In this document: positions 44,909 to 53,664 of the stretch, one piece after another
Numbering within the stretch: the stretch's first letter is position 1
Layout: the number at the start of each line of letters is the position of its first letter
Assembly: GCF_000763375.1 (NCBI RefSeq)
Contig: NZ_JPSY01000001.1
Span: 930,001 to 994,000, forward strand
DNA from: Microbacterium profundi
GTDB lineage: Bacteria; Actinomycetota; Actinomycetes; Actinomycetales; Microbacteriaceae
DNA: 64,000 nt
Direction: 5' to 3'
Program-made: the position numbers and the translations under genes
The notes under the pieces: generated by a model
The model's database searches: none
What the model was told of the DNA's origin: nothing
The model's input: only the letters and a program-made list of their open reading frames with translations

Positions 44909-46735
44909 TCAGGACGACAGCACCTCGGTTCCGCCGTGGCGTTCCTCGATGTCGATGTAGGCCTCGAGCAGGCGTCGCGCTCGCGCGGCCTGCGGCTCTC
45001 CTTCCTCGTCCTCTGCCTCGAGAGCCGACCGCATCTGGTCGATCTTCTTCGCCGCTGCGGCCAGCGGCGGCAGCAGCGGGATGGCCGGGTCGGTCCGGAT
45101 GGAGAGCACGCAGGGGCGGTCCGCCTCCCACGCGCGACGCCAGGCAGCATCGATGTCGTCCGCAGAGGACAGGCGCTCTCCGGCGAGGCCGAGCAGGCGG
45201 GCGTACTCGTCATACGGCACCGCAGGAAGACTCTGGCTCGCCTCGAAGCGCGGGGCACCTTCCATCTCGCGCTGCTCCCAGCTCACCTCGGCGAGATCCC
45301 GGTTGTCGAACACGGCGATCACGAAACGCGGGTCCGCCCACTCACGCCAGCGCGCCGCGACCGTGACGATCTCCGCCAGTCCGGTCATCTGCATCCCCCC
45401 GTCGCCGGAGAGCACGGCGACGGGGCGGTCCGGCGCGGTGAGCTTGGCGGCAAGGCCGTATGGGATGCCGCATCCCACGCTCGCCAGCGTTCCCGACACA
45501 TGTGCCGGGACGCCCCGAGGCAGAACGAGCTGGCGCGCGTACCAGTACACGACGCTGCCGACATCCAGCGCGACCTGCGCGTTCTCGGGTAGGTGGCTGT
45601 TCAACGCGCGCATGGCGGCCTCGGGGTTGATCGCGTCCGCCGCGACTTCCGCCCGTTCCGCACTGATCCTGCGCCATCTCTCGACGGTGTCGCGCACGCG
45701 ATCGGTCCAGGCGCGATCCGGGTCCGCGGCGATGGCGTCCTGCAGCGCGACGAGGGTGGCAGCCGCGTCGCCGACCAGTCCGACCTCCACCGGGCTGCGG
45801 TTGCCGATCATCTGCGGATCGATGTCGATCTGCACGGTTCTCGCCTGGCCTGGCGCCGGATAGAACTCGGTCCACGGGTCGTTGGATCCGACGATGAGCA
45901 GTGCATCGCATTCGGCGAGCACCTGGGCGCTCGCGGTCGTTCCGAGGTGGCCCATGGTGCCCGCAGCGAAAGGCAGTCGCTCGTCGACGAACGGCTTCCC
46001 GAGCAGACTCGTGACCACCCCTGCGCCGAGGTGCGTCGCCAGGGCCTCGACCTCCTGCACGGCGCCGGCGGCGCCCTTGCCGACGAGGAGTGCCGGCCGT
46101 CGAGCGGCCATCAGCAACTCAGCGGCGGCGGCGATGCGCTCTTCGGCTGCCCGCACGATCGGACGGTCGAATGTGACCGCGCTGGGCACGATTCCGTGCT
46201 CGTGCGGCTGCTCAGGAGCCGGCTCGGATTGCACATCATGCGGAACGATGACGACGGCCGGGGACCGGGATGCGAGCGCGGCGCGGAAGGCGCGGTCGAT
46301 GACCATCGGCACCTGTTCCGGGCTGGTGATCTCCGCGATGTAGTGCGAAGCGACATCGGAGAACAGCGTGCGCAGGTCGATCTCCTGCATGTAACCGGAC
46401 CCGAGCACGCTGCGGTGCTGCTGTCCGATGAGGGCGACGACCGGAACCCGGTCGAGCTTGGCGTCGTAGAGTCCGTTGAGAAGGTGTACGGCACCCGGCC
46501 CCTGGGTCGAGATCGCGACGCCCACTCCCCCCGCGTACTTCGCTTCACCGACCGCCATGAACGCCGCGTTCTCCTCGTGTCGGGCCTGCACGAAGGCGAC
46601 TTTCCCGTCGGAGGCGCGAATCGCCTCGAGCACTCCGTTGATACCGTCCCCGCTGTAGCCGTAGGCGCGGGACACTCCCCATCGGCTGAGGCGATCGACG
46701 ATCACGTCCGAGACATTCCGCTGCTGTTCTGGCAC
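44909..46735 (-). CDS. Thiamine-pyrophosphate-dependent enzyme, pyruvate oxidase-like
   Basis: A 608-residue protein with the three-domain plan of acetolactate synthase and PoxB. The N-terminal PYR domain has the catalytic Glu in QARHEENAAFMA, the centre is the Rossmann-like domain (PALLVGKGAAGAVQEVEALA), and the C-terminal PP domain has the Mg-TPP motif LSGDGGMQMTGLAE with FDNRDLAEVSWEQRE. It starts with GTG at 46735 after AGAAGGGA. It lies behind phosphoketolase and beside an alcohol dehydrogenase; pyruvate to acetate or acetyl phosphate is a fair guess. Confidence 0.85.
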   Translation of the reverse strand: MPEQQRNVSDVIVDRLSRWGVSRAYGYSGDGINGVLEAIRASDGKVAFVQARHEENAAFMAVGEAKYAGGVGVAISTQGPGAVHLLNGLYDAKLDRVPVVALIGQQHRSVLGSGYMQEIDLRTLFSDVASHYIAEITSPEQVPMVIDRAFRAALASRSPAVVIVPHDVQSEPAPEQPHEHGIVPSAVTFDRPIVRAAEERIAAAAELLMAARRPALLVGKGAAGAVQEVEALATHLGAGVVTSLLGKPFVDERLPFAAGTMGHLGTTASAQVLAECDALLIVGSNDPWTEFYPAPGQARTVQIDIDPQMIGNRSPVEVGLVGDAAATLVALQDAIAADPDRAWTDRVRDTVERWRRISAERAEVAADAINPEAAMRALNSHLPENAQVALDVGSVVYWYARQLVLPRGVPAHVSGTLASVGCGIPYGLAAKLTAPDRPVAVLSGDGGMQMTGLAEIVTVAARWREWADPRFVIAVFDNRDLAEVSWEQREMEGAPRFEASQSLPAVPYDEYARLLGLAGERLSSADDIDAAWRRAWEADRPCVLSIRTDPAIPLLPPLAAAAKKIDQMRSALEAEDEEGEPQAARARRLLEAYIDIEERHGGTEVLSS

Positions 46736-46779
46736 GGGGTTCCCTTCTTCCGTCGCTGCCTGATGGCCGCGGTCAGCAC

Positions 46780-46819
46780 AGCGTGCGCGGTGGATCGCTC
46801 ACCGTGCCAGGGGCTTGAC
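46780..46819 (-). promoter_or_regulatory. GTCAA-box promoter for the TPP enzyme
   Basis: On the minus strand GTCAAGCCCC begins at 46819, and the -10-like CACGCT lies at 46785-46780, with a 29-base gap. Confidence 0.55.
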
Positions 46820-46830
46820 TCACGTGTGCA

Positions 46831-47193
46831 TCACTGGTCGCGCTCCGTCTTGCGGTCGATCCCTTCGAGGAGTTCCTTGAGAGCCTTCTCGATGGACTCG
46901 TGCTTGTACTGACCTGCGCGGCTCTCTCCCGAGATCACCGCGCATCGGTGGAGTCTGCGGAAGTCGCCGTACGGAAAGTGGTAGCGGCCTTTCGTGTCCT
47001 CTCCCATGTCGGTGTCCTCGCCGAGATGCCACTTCGCGAACACGTCGAGGCCGTTCTTCTCGATGAACTCGTTCTCCTGGTCGGTCGTCGGAGCGTGCTC
47101 GCTCCAGTCGTCGCGCTCGTCGTGGGTGAACTCGTCGCGACGCAGCAGTCCGCGCGCGTGCGAAAGCGCTGCTTCGTTCAACTTCATGGCCAT
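46831..47193 (-). CDS. Conserved hypothetical protein (120 aa), phosphoketolase-linked
   Basis: A 120-residue soluble protein starting MAMKLNEAALSHARGLL. Clear conserved-looking blocks are DDWSEHAPTTDQENEFIEKNG, WHLGEDTD, KGRYHFPYGDFRRLHRCAVIS and YKHESIEKALKELLEGI. The pattern FPYGDFRRLHRCAV recalls proteins seen next to phosphoketolase or in stress loci. Its ATG lies two bases before the phosphoketolase stop, so it is coupled to that gene. Function not recognised. Confidence 0.75.
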   Translation of the reverse strand: MAMKLNEAALSHARGLLRRDEFTHDERDDWSEHAPTTDQENEFIEKNGLDVFAKWHLGEDTDMGEDTKGRYHFPYGDFRRLHRCAVISGESRAGQYKHESIEKALKELLEGIDRKTERDQ

Positions 47194-47194
47194 C

Positions 47195-49579
47195 TCAGGA
47201 TCCTCTCTCTTCTCTTTCTTCCCTCTGCGATTCACTCGCGAATGTCCAGTCCGCGACCACCGGAATGTCCACACCGTGTTCGCGGGTGTGGCGACGGGCA
47301 TCTTCACGCGCCGTCGCGAAGCGGGCGCGAACATCAGCGGCCTTCTCCGCGAGGCCGGGTACGCGGTCGATGGCGTCGATCGCGAGTCGATATCGGTCGA
47401 TGTCGTTGAGCATGAGCATGTCGAAGGGGGTCGTGGTGGTGCCGCGCTCCTGGTAGCCGTGCACGTGCAGATTCTCGTGTCCGTTGCGCTTGTACGTGAG
47501 GCGGTGGATGAGCGACGGGTAGCCGTGGTAGGCGAACACGATCGGACGATCGACGGTGAAGAGCGCGTCGAAGGCCGCATGCTCAAGACCTGCCGGATGC
47601 TGCTCCGGCGACTGCAGCGTGGCCAGATCGACGACGTTCACGACGCGCACTCTCAGGTCGGGGATGCTGTCGCGCAGCAGCTCTGCGGCAGCGATGACCT
47701 CCTGCGTGGGCACGTCGCCCGCGGCGGCCAGCACGATGTCGGGAGTCTCCGCCGCTCGCGTGTTCCCCGCCCATCCCAGCTCGCCGATCCCGCGCTGCAC
47801 GTGCTCGCGGGCGTCGTCGATGCTCAGCCATTGCGGGGCCGGTTTCTTGCCGGCGACGACGACGTTGATGCGGTCGGCGGCGTCGAGGCACTGCGACATC
47901 GTGACCAGAAGCGTGTTCGCGTCGAACGGCAGATACACGCGCACGATGTCGACGCTCTTGTTCAGGACATGATCGATGAACCCGGGATCCTGATGGGTGA
48001 AGCCGTTGTGATCCTGCTGCCACACATGACTCGACAGCAGATACGTGAACGCGGGCAGCGGCTCACGCCATGCGACGCCCGCAGATGCCTCCAGCCACTT
48101 CGCGTGCTGATTGAACATCGAGTCGACGATGTGGATGAACGCCTCGTACGAGGTGAAGACCCCGTGCCGACCGGTGAGCGTGTACCCCTCGAGCCAGCCC
48201 TGGCACAGATGCTCGCTCAGCACCTCCATCACGCGTCCGTGCGGAGCGAGATGCTCGTCCACCGGTTCGACGCCGGCGTTCCACTGCTTCTCGGTCGCCT
48301 CGAAAACGGCAGGAGCCAGACGGTTCGACTCGAGCTCGTCCGGGCTGAAGATGCGGAACGTCTCGGGGTTTCGGGCGATGACGTCGGCCAGCCAGTATCC
48401 GAGCACCTGGGTCGCGCCCGCGTCGGAGCCGCCGGGAGATTCGACGTGCACCGCGTGTGCGTCGAGACCCGGGAGATCGAGCGGCCGACGGATGCCGTTG
48501 GCCTGCGGGATCGCGCTCATTCGCCGCGCGCTCTTCGGTCCCCACCCTGCCGTCGACTCGAAAGGCGATCCGGTGTCGTCGAAGAGTTCTTCCGGTCGAT
48601 ACGAGCGCAGCCACTCCTCCAGCATCCGCCGGTGTCCTTCGTCGTCGCGCACGTCGTCAAGGGGTACCTGGTGGGAGCGCCATGTCCCTTCGACCGGTTC
48701 GCCATCGACCTCTTCGGGCCCCGTCCAGCCTTTCGGCGAGCGGAGGACGATCATCGGCCATGGACGACGTTCGTCCTCGAGAGCGGCCGCGCGAACGCGT
48801 TCGATGCCGTCGAAGGCGCGATCCAGCGCCTCTGCGAATCGTTGATGCCCCGTGGACGGTGACTCGGATGCCGAGATCGTGACGAAGATCGGCTCGTAGC
48901 CGTACCCGGTCATGAGCGCGGCCAGCTCCTGCTCGGGAATCCGAGCCAACAACGTCGGGTTCGTGATCTTCCAGCCGTTCAGGTGCAGGATCGGCAGCAC
49001 CATGCCGTCGCGCCGCGGGTCGAGGAACCTGTTGCCGTGCCACGCCGTGGCCAGCGGCCCGGTCTCCGCCTCGCCGTCTCCGACGACGCAGACGACGGTG
49101 AGGTCTGGATCGTCCAGAGCCGCGCCGAAAGCGTGCGAAAGCGAGTAGCCGAGCTCTCCGCCTTCTTGGATGGAGCCTGGGGTCTCCGGCGCCGTGTGAC
49201 TCGGCACGCCGCCCGGGTACGAGAACTGATGGAAGAGCCTGCCCATCCCGGCGGCATCCTGTGTCACGTCGGCGTACAGCTCCGAGTAGGTGCCGTCGAG
49301 CCAGGCGTTCGCGTTCATCGCCGGGCCGCCGTGCCCGGGGCCCGCGATGAGCAGCACGGGTTCGTCACGCTCGACGATGACGCGGTTCAGGTGCGCGTAG
49401 ACGAGGTTGAGGCCCGGCACGGTTCCGAAATGGCCCAGCAGGCGAGGTTTGATGTCGTCGACAGCCAGCGGGCGCTCGAGCGTCGCATTCTCCTGCAGAT
49501 AGATCTGACCGACGCTCAGATAGTTCGCCGCGCGCCACCAGCGGTCGATCCGGTCGAGGGACTCGGGGTTCGCAGTCAT
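47195..49579 (-). CDS. xfp: Xylulose-5-phosphate/fructose-6-phosphate phosphoketolase
   Basis: A 794-residue TPP enzyme of normal phosphoketolase length. It splits xylulose 5-phosphate or fructose 6-phosphate with phosphate to acetyl phosphate. Visible motifs are RRWWRAANYLS-like RWWRAANYLSVGQIYL, GHFGTVPGLNLVYAHLNR, LIAGPGHGGPAMNANAWLDGTYSE, GGELGYSLSHAFGAA with VVGDGEAETGPLA (Mg-TPP), and SHVWQQDHNGFTHQDPGF. The ATG at 49579 is six bases from the -10 box of a strong promoter, so it is probably leaderless. It pairs with the 120-aa gene. Confidence 0.96.
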   Translation of the reverse strand: MTANPESLDRIDRWWRAANYLSVGQIYLQENATLERPLAVDDIKPRLLGHFGTVPGLNLVYAHLNRVIVERDEPVLLIAGPGHGGPAMNANAWLDGTYSELYADVTQDAAGMGRLFHQFSYPGGVPSHTAPETPGSIQEGGELGYSLSHAFGAALDDPDLTVVCVVGDGEAETGPLATAWHGNRFLDPRRDGMVLPILHLNGWKITNPTLLARIPEQELAALMTGYGYEPIFVTISASESPSTGHQRFAEALDRAFDGIERVRAAALEDERRPWPMIVLRSPKGWTGPEEVDGEPVEGTWRSHQVPLDDVRDDEGHRRMLEEWLRSYRPEELFDDTGSPFESTAGWGPKSARRMSAIPQANGIRRPLDLPGLDAHAVHVESPGGSDAGATQVLGYWLADVIARNPETFRIFSPDELESNRLAPAVFEATEKQWNAGVEPVDEHLAPHGRVMEVLSEHLCQGWLEGYTLTGRHGVFTSYEAFIHIVDSMFNQHAKWLEASAGVAWREPLPAFTYLLSSHVWQQDHNGFTHQDPGFIDHVLNKSVDIVRVYLPFDANTLLVTMSQCLDAADRINVVVAGKKPAPQWLSIDDAREHVQRGIGELGWAGNTRAAETPDIVLAAAGDVPTQEVIAAAELLRDSIPDLRVRVVNVVDLATLQSPEQHPAGLEHAAFDALFTVDRPIVFAYHGYPSLIHRLTYKRNGHENLHVHGYQERGTTTTPFDMLMLNDIDRYRLAIDAIDRVPGLAEKAADVRARFATAREDARRHTREHGVDIPVVADWTFASESQREEREERGS

Positions 49580-49585
49580 GTCCCC

Positions 49586-49614
49586 TCGATACGCGGGGTG
49601 TCCGGCAGTGTCAA
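49586..49614 (-). promoter_or_regulatory. Consensus promoter of phosphoketolase (leaderless)
   Basis: On the minus strand a perfect -35 TTGACA (49614-49609), a 17-base gap and the -10 TATCGA (49591-49586) are followed, six bases later, by the ATG at 49579. This is the only consensus TTGACA of the major sigma type noticed at a gene start here, and suggests high constitutive expression. Confidence 0.7.
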
Positions 49615-49680
49615 GGGGGGCGACGTCGTCGGCGCGCCCCCTGTACCGGCCCCGCGCTCAGACGTCCCGACGCGTCGCCT

Positions 49681-50523
49681 TCAGCCCCGCCAGGAGTGCT
49701 CGGGCTCGAAGCCCAGCAGCGACCGCGCCTTCTCGATGGAGAGCAGCGTGTCGTTGACGCCCAGCTGTCCGCGGACCTCGACGCCGGGGAACACCGTGCC
49801 GACCAATTCCGTGTTGGGGCGGGACATCACCGTGTCCGCGGCGGCGATGATGTACCGCTCGAATCCGGGCTCGCGCCGTCCGCGCTGAATCGCCTTCAGC
49901 ACCGCCTGCGCTCCGTCGCGGGCGTCGATGTAGCCCCACAGGTTCCACTTGCGCAGCAACGGGTCGGCGTCGTACGAGGGGAACGCGGCGTAGTCCGCCG
50001 GATCCATCACATTGGAGAACCGCAGCGCCTGGATGGAGAGATCAGGATGCCAACGCACGAGCTGGATCGCCAGCTGCTCTTCGAGGTGCTTCGAGAGCGA
50101 GTAGTTGGATTCCGGACGCGTGACGTCCTCATCGACCGGGATGTACGGCGGTGGGACATCGAACGGGAGGCCGAGAACGGTCTCGCTCGATGCCGTGACG
50201 ATCGTCCGCACTCCTGCACGGATCGCCGCACGGAACACGTTGTATGTGACGGTCATGTTGTTGTGGAACGTGGCGGCATCAGGATGCAGCCCTGGCGCCG
50301 GAATGGCTGCCAGGTGCACGACCGCGTCGAATCCCTGCGGATGCTCGTCGACGCCCATCAAGGCGTCCACGGTCTGGCCGTAGTCGGTCAGGTCCACCTG
50401 GATGAACCCTGGGGCTCGTTCGCCGGTGCGATCGAGGTTCACCACCACGTTGCCCGCCTCGCGGAGAACCCGCACGACGGTTCGGCCGAGCTTGCCCGAA
50501 CCCCCGGTGACCGCGATCGTCAT
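49681..50523 (-). CDS. NAD-dependent epimerase/dehydratase family protein
   Basis: About 280 residues, an extended SDR. IAVTGGSGKLGRTVVRVL is the NAD loop, VDLTDYG and VVHLAAIPAPG follow, TASSETVLG carries the catalytic Ser/Thr and YSLSKHLEE the catalytic Tyr and Lys. ALRFSNVMDPADY and KWNLWGYIDARDGAQAVLKAI resemble uronate dehydrogenase-type members. The ATG at 50523 was chosen because the frame upstream runs into the aldo/keto reductase gene. It lies five bases behind that gene, in the same operon. Substrate unknown. Confidence 0.85.
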   Translation of the reverse strand: MTIAVTGGSGKLGRTVVRVLREAGNVVVNLDRTGERAPGFIQVDLTDYGQTVDALMGVDEHPQGFDAVVHLAAIPAPGLHPDAATFHNNMTVTYNVFRAAIRAGVRTIVTASSETVLGLPFDVPPPYIPVDEDVTRPESNYSLSKHLEEQLAIQLVRWHPDLSIQALRFSNVMDPADYAAFPSYDADPLLRKWNLWGYIDARDGAQAVLKAIQRGRREPGFERYIIAAADTVMSRPNTELVGTVFPGVEVRGQLGVNDTLLSIEKARSLLGFEPEHSWRG

Positions 50524-50528
50524 GCCGC

Positions 50529-51581
50529 TCACCGACCTCCCCCGATCTTGCGGTGGCGCTGCGCGACGGCCGGCGCACCGTACGGATAGTCCTCGGTCCG
50601 CGGTGCGCTCACCGACGTGAGGCTCTCGAGCTCTGTCGAGTCGAGGTGCAGTTCCGCCGCGCCCATGTTGTCGCGCAGCTGTTCGACCGACCGTGCGCCG
50701 AGGATCACGGATGTCACGGCGGGCTGCGCCGCCAGCCATGCGAGAGCGACCTGCGACGGCGACGCCTCGTGCGCCTCGGCGATGCCGGTCAGAGTGTCGA
50801 TAATGTCCCAGGTGCGCGGGTCGGCGTTGCGCTTCTTCCACGCCTCCATGCCGCGGTCCGGATTCTCTCCGAGGCGCGTCGCGCCGGATGGCTCGGTATC
50901 GCGCACGTATTTGCCGCTCAGCCAGCCTCCGCCGAGTGGCGACCAGGGCAGCAGGCCGATGCCGGCGTCGAGCGCGGCGGGAACGATCTCATGCTCGATC
51001 CCGCGCACGAGAAGGCTGTACTGCGGCTGCAGGGTCACGGGCAGGTTCCAGCCGTGCTTCTCGGCGAGTGAGATCGCTTTGGTCAGCTGCCAACCGGTGA
51101 AGTTGGAGAACCCGTAGTACCCGATCTTCCCCTGCGTGATGGCGTCGTCGAGGAAGCGCACTGTCTCGTCGAGAGGCGTGATCGCATCCCACGCGTGCAT
51201 CTGGTACAGGTCGATGTGCTCGACGCCGAGGCGTCGCAGCGAGTCATCCAATGCGATGCGCAGATGCCGCCTCGACGTTCCGTGGTCGTTGGGTCCTGCG
51301 CCGATGGGGAATCGACCCTTGGTCGCGATGACGAGTTGGTCTGCCTCCGCAGGGTGTGCGGCGAGCCATGCACCGATGATCTCCTCGCTACGGCCAGCGC
51401 TGTAGACATCGGCAGTGTCGATGAAGTTGCCGCCGCCCTGCACGTACGCGTCGATGATGGCGTGGCTGGTGTCTTCATCCGCTTCCGCGCCGAAGGTCAT
51501 CGTCCCGAGGGCCTGTTCGAAGACGACGGCGCCGCTGCGGCCGAGCGAACGGTAGGCGGCGGGATCGTGTGCTGCGCTCAT
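50529..51581 (-). CDS. Aldo/keto reductase
   Basis: About 350 residues, a TIM-barrel NADPH oxidoreductase. LGTMTFGAEAD, then GGNFIDTADVYSAGRSEEIIG with catalytic Asp and Tyr, KGRFPIG with Lys, and DLYQMHAWD with His make a full tetrad. SPLGGGWLSGKY and VTSVILGARSVEQLRDN form the cofactor pocket. It is close to the YajO/YhdN-type general reductases. The ATG at 51581 overlaps the stop of the next upstream reductase gene (ATGA). Confidence 0.9.
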   Translation of the reverse strand: MSAAHDPAAYRSLGRSGAVVFEQALGTMTFGAEADEDTSHAIIDAYVQGGGNFIDTADVYSAGRSEEIIGAWLAAHPAEADQLVIATKGRFPIGAGPNDHGTSRRHLRIALDDSLRRLGVEHIDLYQMHAWDAITPLDETVRFLDDAITQGKIGYYGFSNFTGWQLTKAISLAEKHGWNLPVTLQPQYSLLVRGIEHEIVPAALDAGIGLLPWSPLGGGWLSGKYVRDTEPSGATRLGENPDRGMEAWKKRNADPRTWDIIDTLTGIAEAHEASPSQVALAWLAAQPAVTSVILGARSVEQLRDNMGAAELHLDSTELESLTSVSAPRTEDYPYGAPAVAQRHRKIGGGR

Positions 51582-52435
51582 GCGGAGAGCTCCTCGATCT
51601 GTTCGGGGGTGAGGGTGAGATCTGAGGCGTGCGCGGAGTCCTGGATGCTGGCGGGGCGGGACGCGCCGGGAATCGGGATGACGACCGGGGCCAGCGAGAG
51701 CTCCCATGCGAGGCAGACCCGCTGCGGGCTCACTCCGATCTCGGTGCCGATCCTCGCGAACGTTGCGCTCTTGCCTCCGAGGTCGCGCGCACGCGCGATG
51801 CCGCCCAGCGGACTCCACGGCAGGAAAGCGATGCCCAGTTCGGCGCAGACGTCGAGCTCAGCGCGGCTCGACGTGAACGCCGGCGAGAACTGGTTCTGCA
51901 CCGAGACGAGACGTCCATCCAGAATCCTCTGCGCGAGTCGGATCTGGTCGACGTTCGCGTTGGATATGCCGGCCATGCGGATGACGCCGTCATCGAGCAG
52001 TTCGCCCAGCGCGCCGACGGAGTCGGCATAATCGACCTCTGGATCCGGACGGTGGAACTGGTAGAGGCCGATCGCCTCCACTCCGAGGCGCGTCGCCGAG
52101 GCGCGCGCGGCCTGCTTCAGATACTCGGGGCGACCGTTCAACGTCCAGCTGCCGTCGCCGGGACGCAGGTGCCCGCCCTTCGTGCCCACCAACACATCGG
52201 ACGTGTCGCCGCGGTAGCTTTCGAGGGCCTTCGCGATGAGCAGTTCGTTGTGACCGACCTCGTCCGCGTCACGGTGGTAGGCGTCTGCCGTGTCGATGAA
52301 CGTCACGCCCGCGTCGAGCGCGGCGTGGATCGTCGCAATGGAGCGAGCTTCGTCGGGTCGCCCTTCGATCGACATCGGCATGCCGCCGAGCCCGATCTCG
52401 CCGACTGATACGCCTCCGATGGAACGATGATTCAT
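51578..52435 (-). CDS. Aldo/keto reductase (second, shorter type)
   Basis: A 285-residue reductase. IGLGGMPMSIEGRPDEARSIATIHAALDAG, FIDTADAYHRD with Asp and Tyr, GTKGGHL with Lys and YQFHRPDPEVDY with His form the catalytic set. IPIPGASRPASIQDS is the NADP site. It is only distantly similar to the neighbour at 50529. First gene of a three-gene operon with that reductase and the epimerase-like gene, which suggests joint work on a sugar-derived carbonyl compound. Confidence 0.9.
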   Translation of the reverse strand: MNHRSIGGVSVGEIGLGGMPMSIEGRPDEARSIATIHAALDAGVTFIDTADAYHRDADEVGHNELLIAKALESYRGDTSDVLVGTKGGHLRPGDGSWTLNGRPEYLKQAARASATRLGVEAIGLYQFHRPDPEVDYADSVGALGELLDDGVIRMAGISNANVDQIRLAQRILDGRLVSVQNQFSPAFTSSRAELDVCAELGIAFLPWSPLGGIARARDLGGKSATFARIGTEIGVSPQRVCLAWELSLAPVVIPIPGASRPASIQDSAHASDLTLTPEQIEELSA

Positions 52436-52695
52436 CTACGTGTCTCCTTGAGCAGCAACTGTTCAGTGCAACCACTGTCCACGCTACGGCTCGCGTTGTC
52501 ATCCGTGCAACAGACGCGACGATCGGGAAGTTCGCTGGGTCGTCGCGCATCGGCGTCGCGCAATGCCGGACGCGGCGGCGGCGGCGGACCCGCTCTTGCC
52601 GCTGGCACCGAGCATCCGCTCGGAACAGAGCGATTCGTCAGTGGGACGACTGTACGATCGCGCCCGCGAAATGGGCTCTGATCGGGCTTTCGTGG
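52436..52695. other. Intergenic stretch before tRNA-Ser
   Basis: No gene or strong hairpin is seen in these 260 bases. They hold the promoter region of the leftward reductase operon on the left and the 3' flank of the leftward tRNA-Ser on the right, including its encoded CCA at 52693-52695. Confidence 0.4.
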
Positions 52696-52784
52696 CGGAG
52701 ACGAGGGGATTTGAACCCCTGGACCCCTTGCGAGGTCTCCACCTTAGCAGGGTGGTGCACTAGGCCGGACTATGCGACGTCTCC
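52696..52784 (-). tRNA. tRNA-Ser(GCT)
   Basis: An 89-base type II tRNA on the minus strand. The acceptor stem is GGAGACG with CGTCTCC, the anticodon stem CCACC with GGTGG encloses CTGCTAA (anticodon GCT), and there is a long variable arm before the T loop GTTCAAATCC. The 3' CCA is encoded at 52695-52693. Confidence 0.95.
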
Positions 52785-52859
52785 AGACATCCGACTCGAA
52801 AGCACGGATGCGCTCCTCCATCATAACCGGTCGGAACGAGTGTCACGAACCGGCCGTTC

Positions 52860-53597
52860 TCACTCCCGCGAGTCGGCCAGCAGCCGCGCTGTCGCCGTCG
52901 CCATGTGCACGGCCATCGCGGACGCGGCAGCGTCGCCGTCACCTCGGCGCACTCCCGCCAGCACCGCTTCGTGCTCCGCGACCGCCCGCTCCGCCTCGGC
53001 GGAATCGTGCACCGCTCGATCGGCGTAGACCTGCAGGAGCGAACGGATGACGTGCACATGATCGGTCAACGTCTCGTTGCCGGCAGCCTCGGCGAGCGCG
53101 TGGTGGAAATCGAGGTCGGCCTTCGCGAACGCGGGAAGGTCGCCGACCGTTTGACGCATCCGTTTCACGTCGTCGTCAAGCCGAGCGATGACTGCGGCAT
53201 CCGCCCGCGCAGCGGCCAGCCGGGCGACGTAGATCTCCAGCCCCTCGCGCAGCTCCAGCAGCTGCGCGGTGTTGCGTTCGCCGATGAGCAGCCCCCAGCG
53301 CAGCGTCTGCGGTAGAAGCTCGCTCGCCAGTCCGCGAAGGTAGGTGCCGGATCCGGGCCTGACGTCGACGATCCCGAGAATCTCGAGCGCGGCGAGCGCT
53401 TCTCGCACTGCCGAACGCCCGACGCCGAGTGTCGCGGACAGCTGCCGTTCCGGGGGCAGCCTCGTGCCCGGCGCCACTGCTCCGCTGGTGAACAGATCGA
53501 GCAGACGTCGTGCCACCTCTGAGACCGGCGTCCCAGAGGGCAGCGCACTCAGCGCGGACGCGATGTCGTCGACCGATTCGCCAGGGTATGCGGGCAT
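52860..53597 (-). CDS. FadR/GntR family regulator (FCD type) of the apionate cluster
   Basis: A 245-residue regulator. Residues 20-85 are the winged helix (LPPERQLSATLGVGRSAVREALAALEILGIVDVRPGSGTYL). The FCD sensor has LELREGLEIYVARLAAARAD and DLDFHHALAEAAGNE with its metal ligands, plus EAERAVAEHEAVL. It is divergent from the 53665 gene. A near-perfect 20-bp palindrome in the gap between them is the likely operator, so it probably represses the apionate genes until an acid intermediate binds. Confidence 0.9.
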   Translation of the reverse strand: MPAYPGESVDDIASALSALPSGTPVSEVARRLLDLFTSGAVAPGTRLPPERQLSATLGVGRSAVREALAALEILGIVDVRPGSGTYLRGLASELLPQTLRWGLLIGERNTAQLLELREGLEIYVARLAAARADAAVIARLDDDVKRMRQTVGDLPAFAKADLDFHHALAEAAGNETLTDHVHVIRSLLQVYADRAVHDSAEAERAVAEHEAVLAGVRRGDGDAAASAMAVHMATATARLLADSRE

Positions 53598-53629
53598 GGC
53601 TTCAACCTACCCGAGCGCGAGGAGAAGAC

Positions 53630-53658
53630 TTGCAATTGGTCAACCGGTTTGCCAAAAT
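53630..53658 (+). promoter_or_regulatory. Promoter with FadR-type operator in its spacer (leaderless)
   Basis: The -35-like TTGCAA (53630-53635) and the -10-like CAAAAT (53653-53658) are 17 bases apart. A 20-bp inverted repeat at 53636-53655 (TTGG..AACCGGTT..CCAA, 8 of 10 pairs matched) fills the spacer. The ATG at 53665 lies six bases after the -10, so translation is probably leaderless. Confidence 0.68.
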
Positions 53659-53664
53659 GTGATC

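Noticed and set aside
46994..48862. A 622-codon plus-strand frame opposite phosphoketolase
   Set aside because: It is the complement of a clear xfp gene and of its neighbour, with composition typical of an antisense frame.
49609..49614. TGTCAA upstream of phosphoketolase as another GTCAA-box member
   Set aside because: It points away from the gene. Read in the gene's direction it is a perfect TTGACA -35 with a 17-base spacer.
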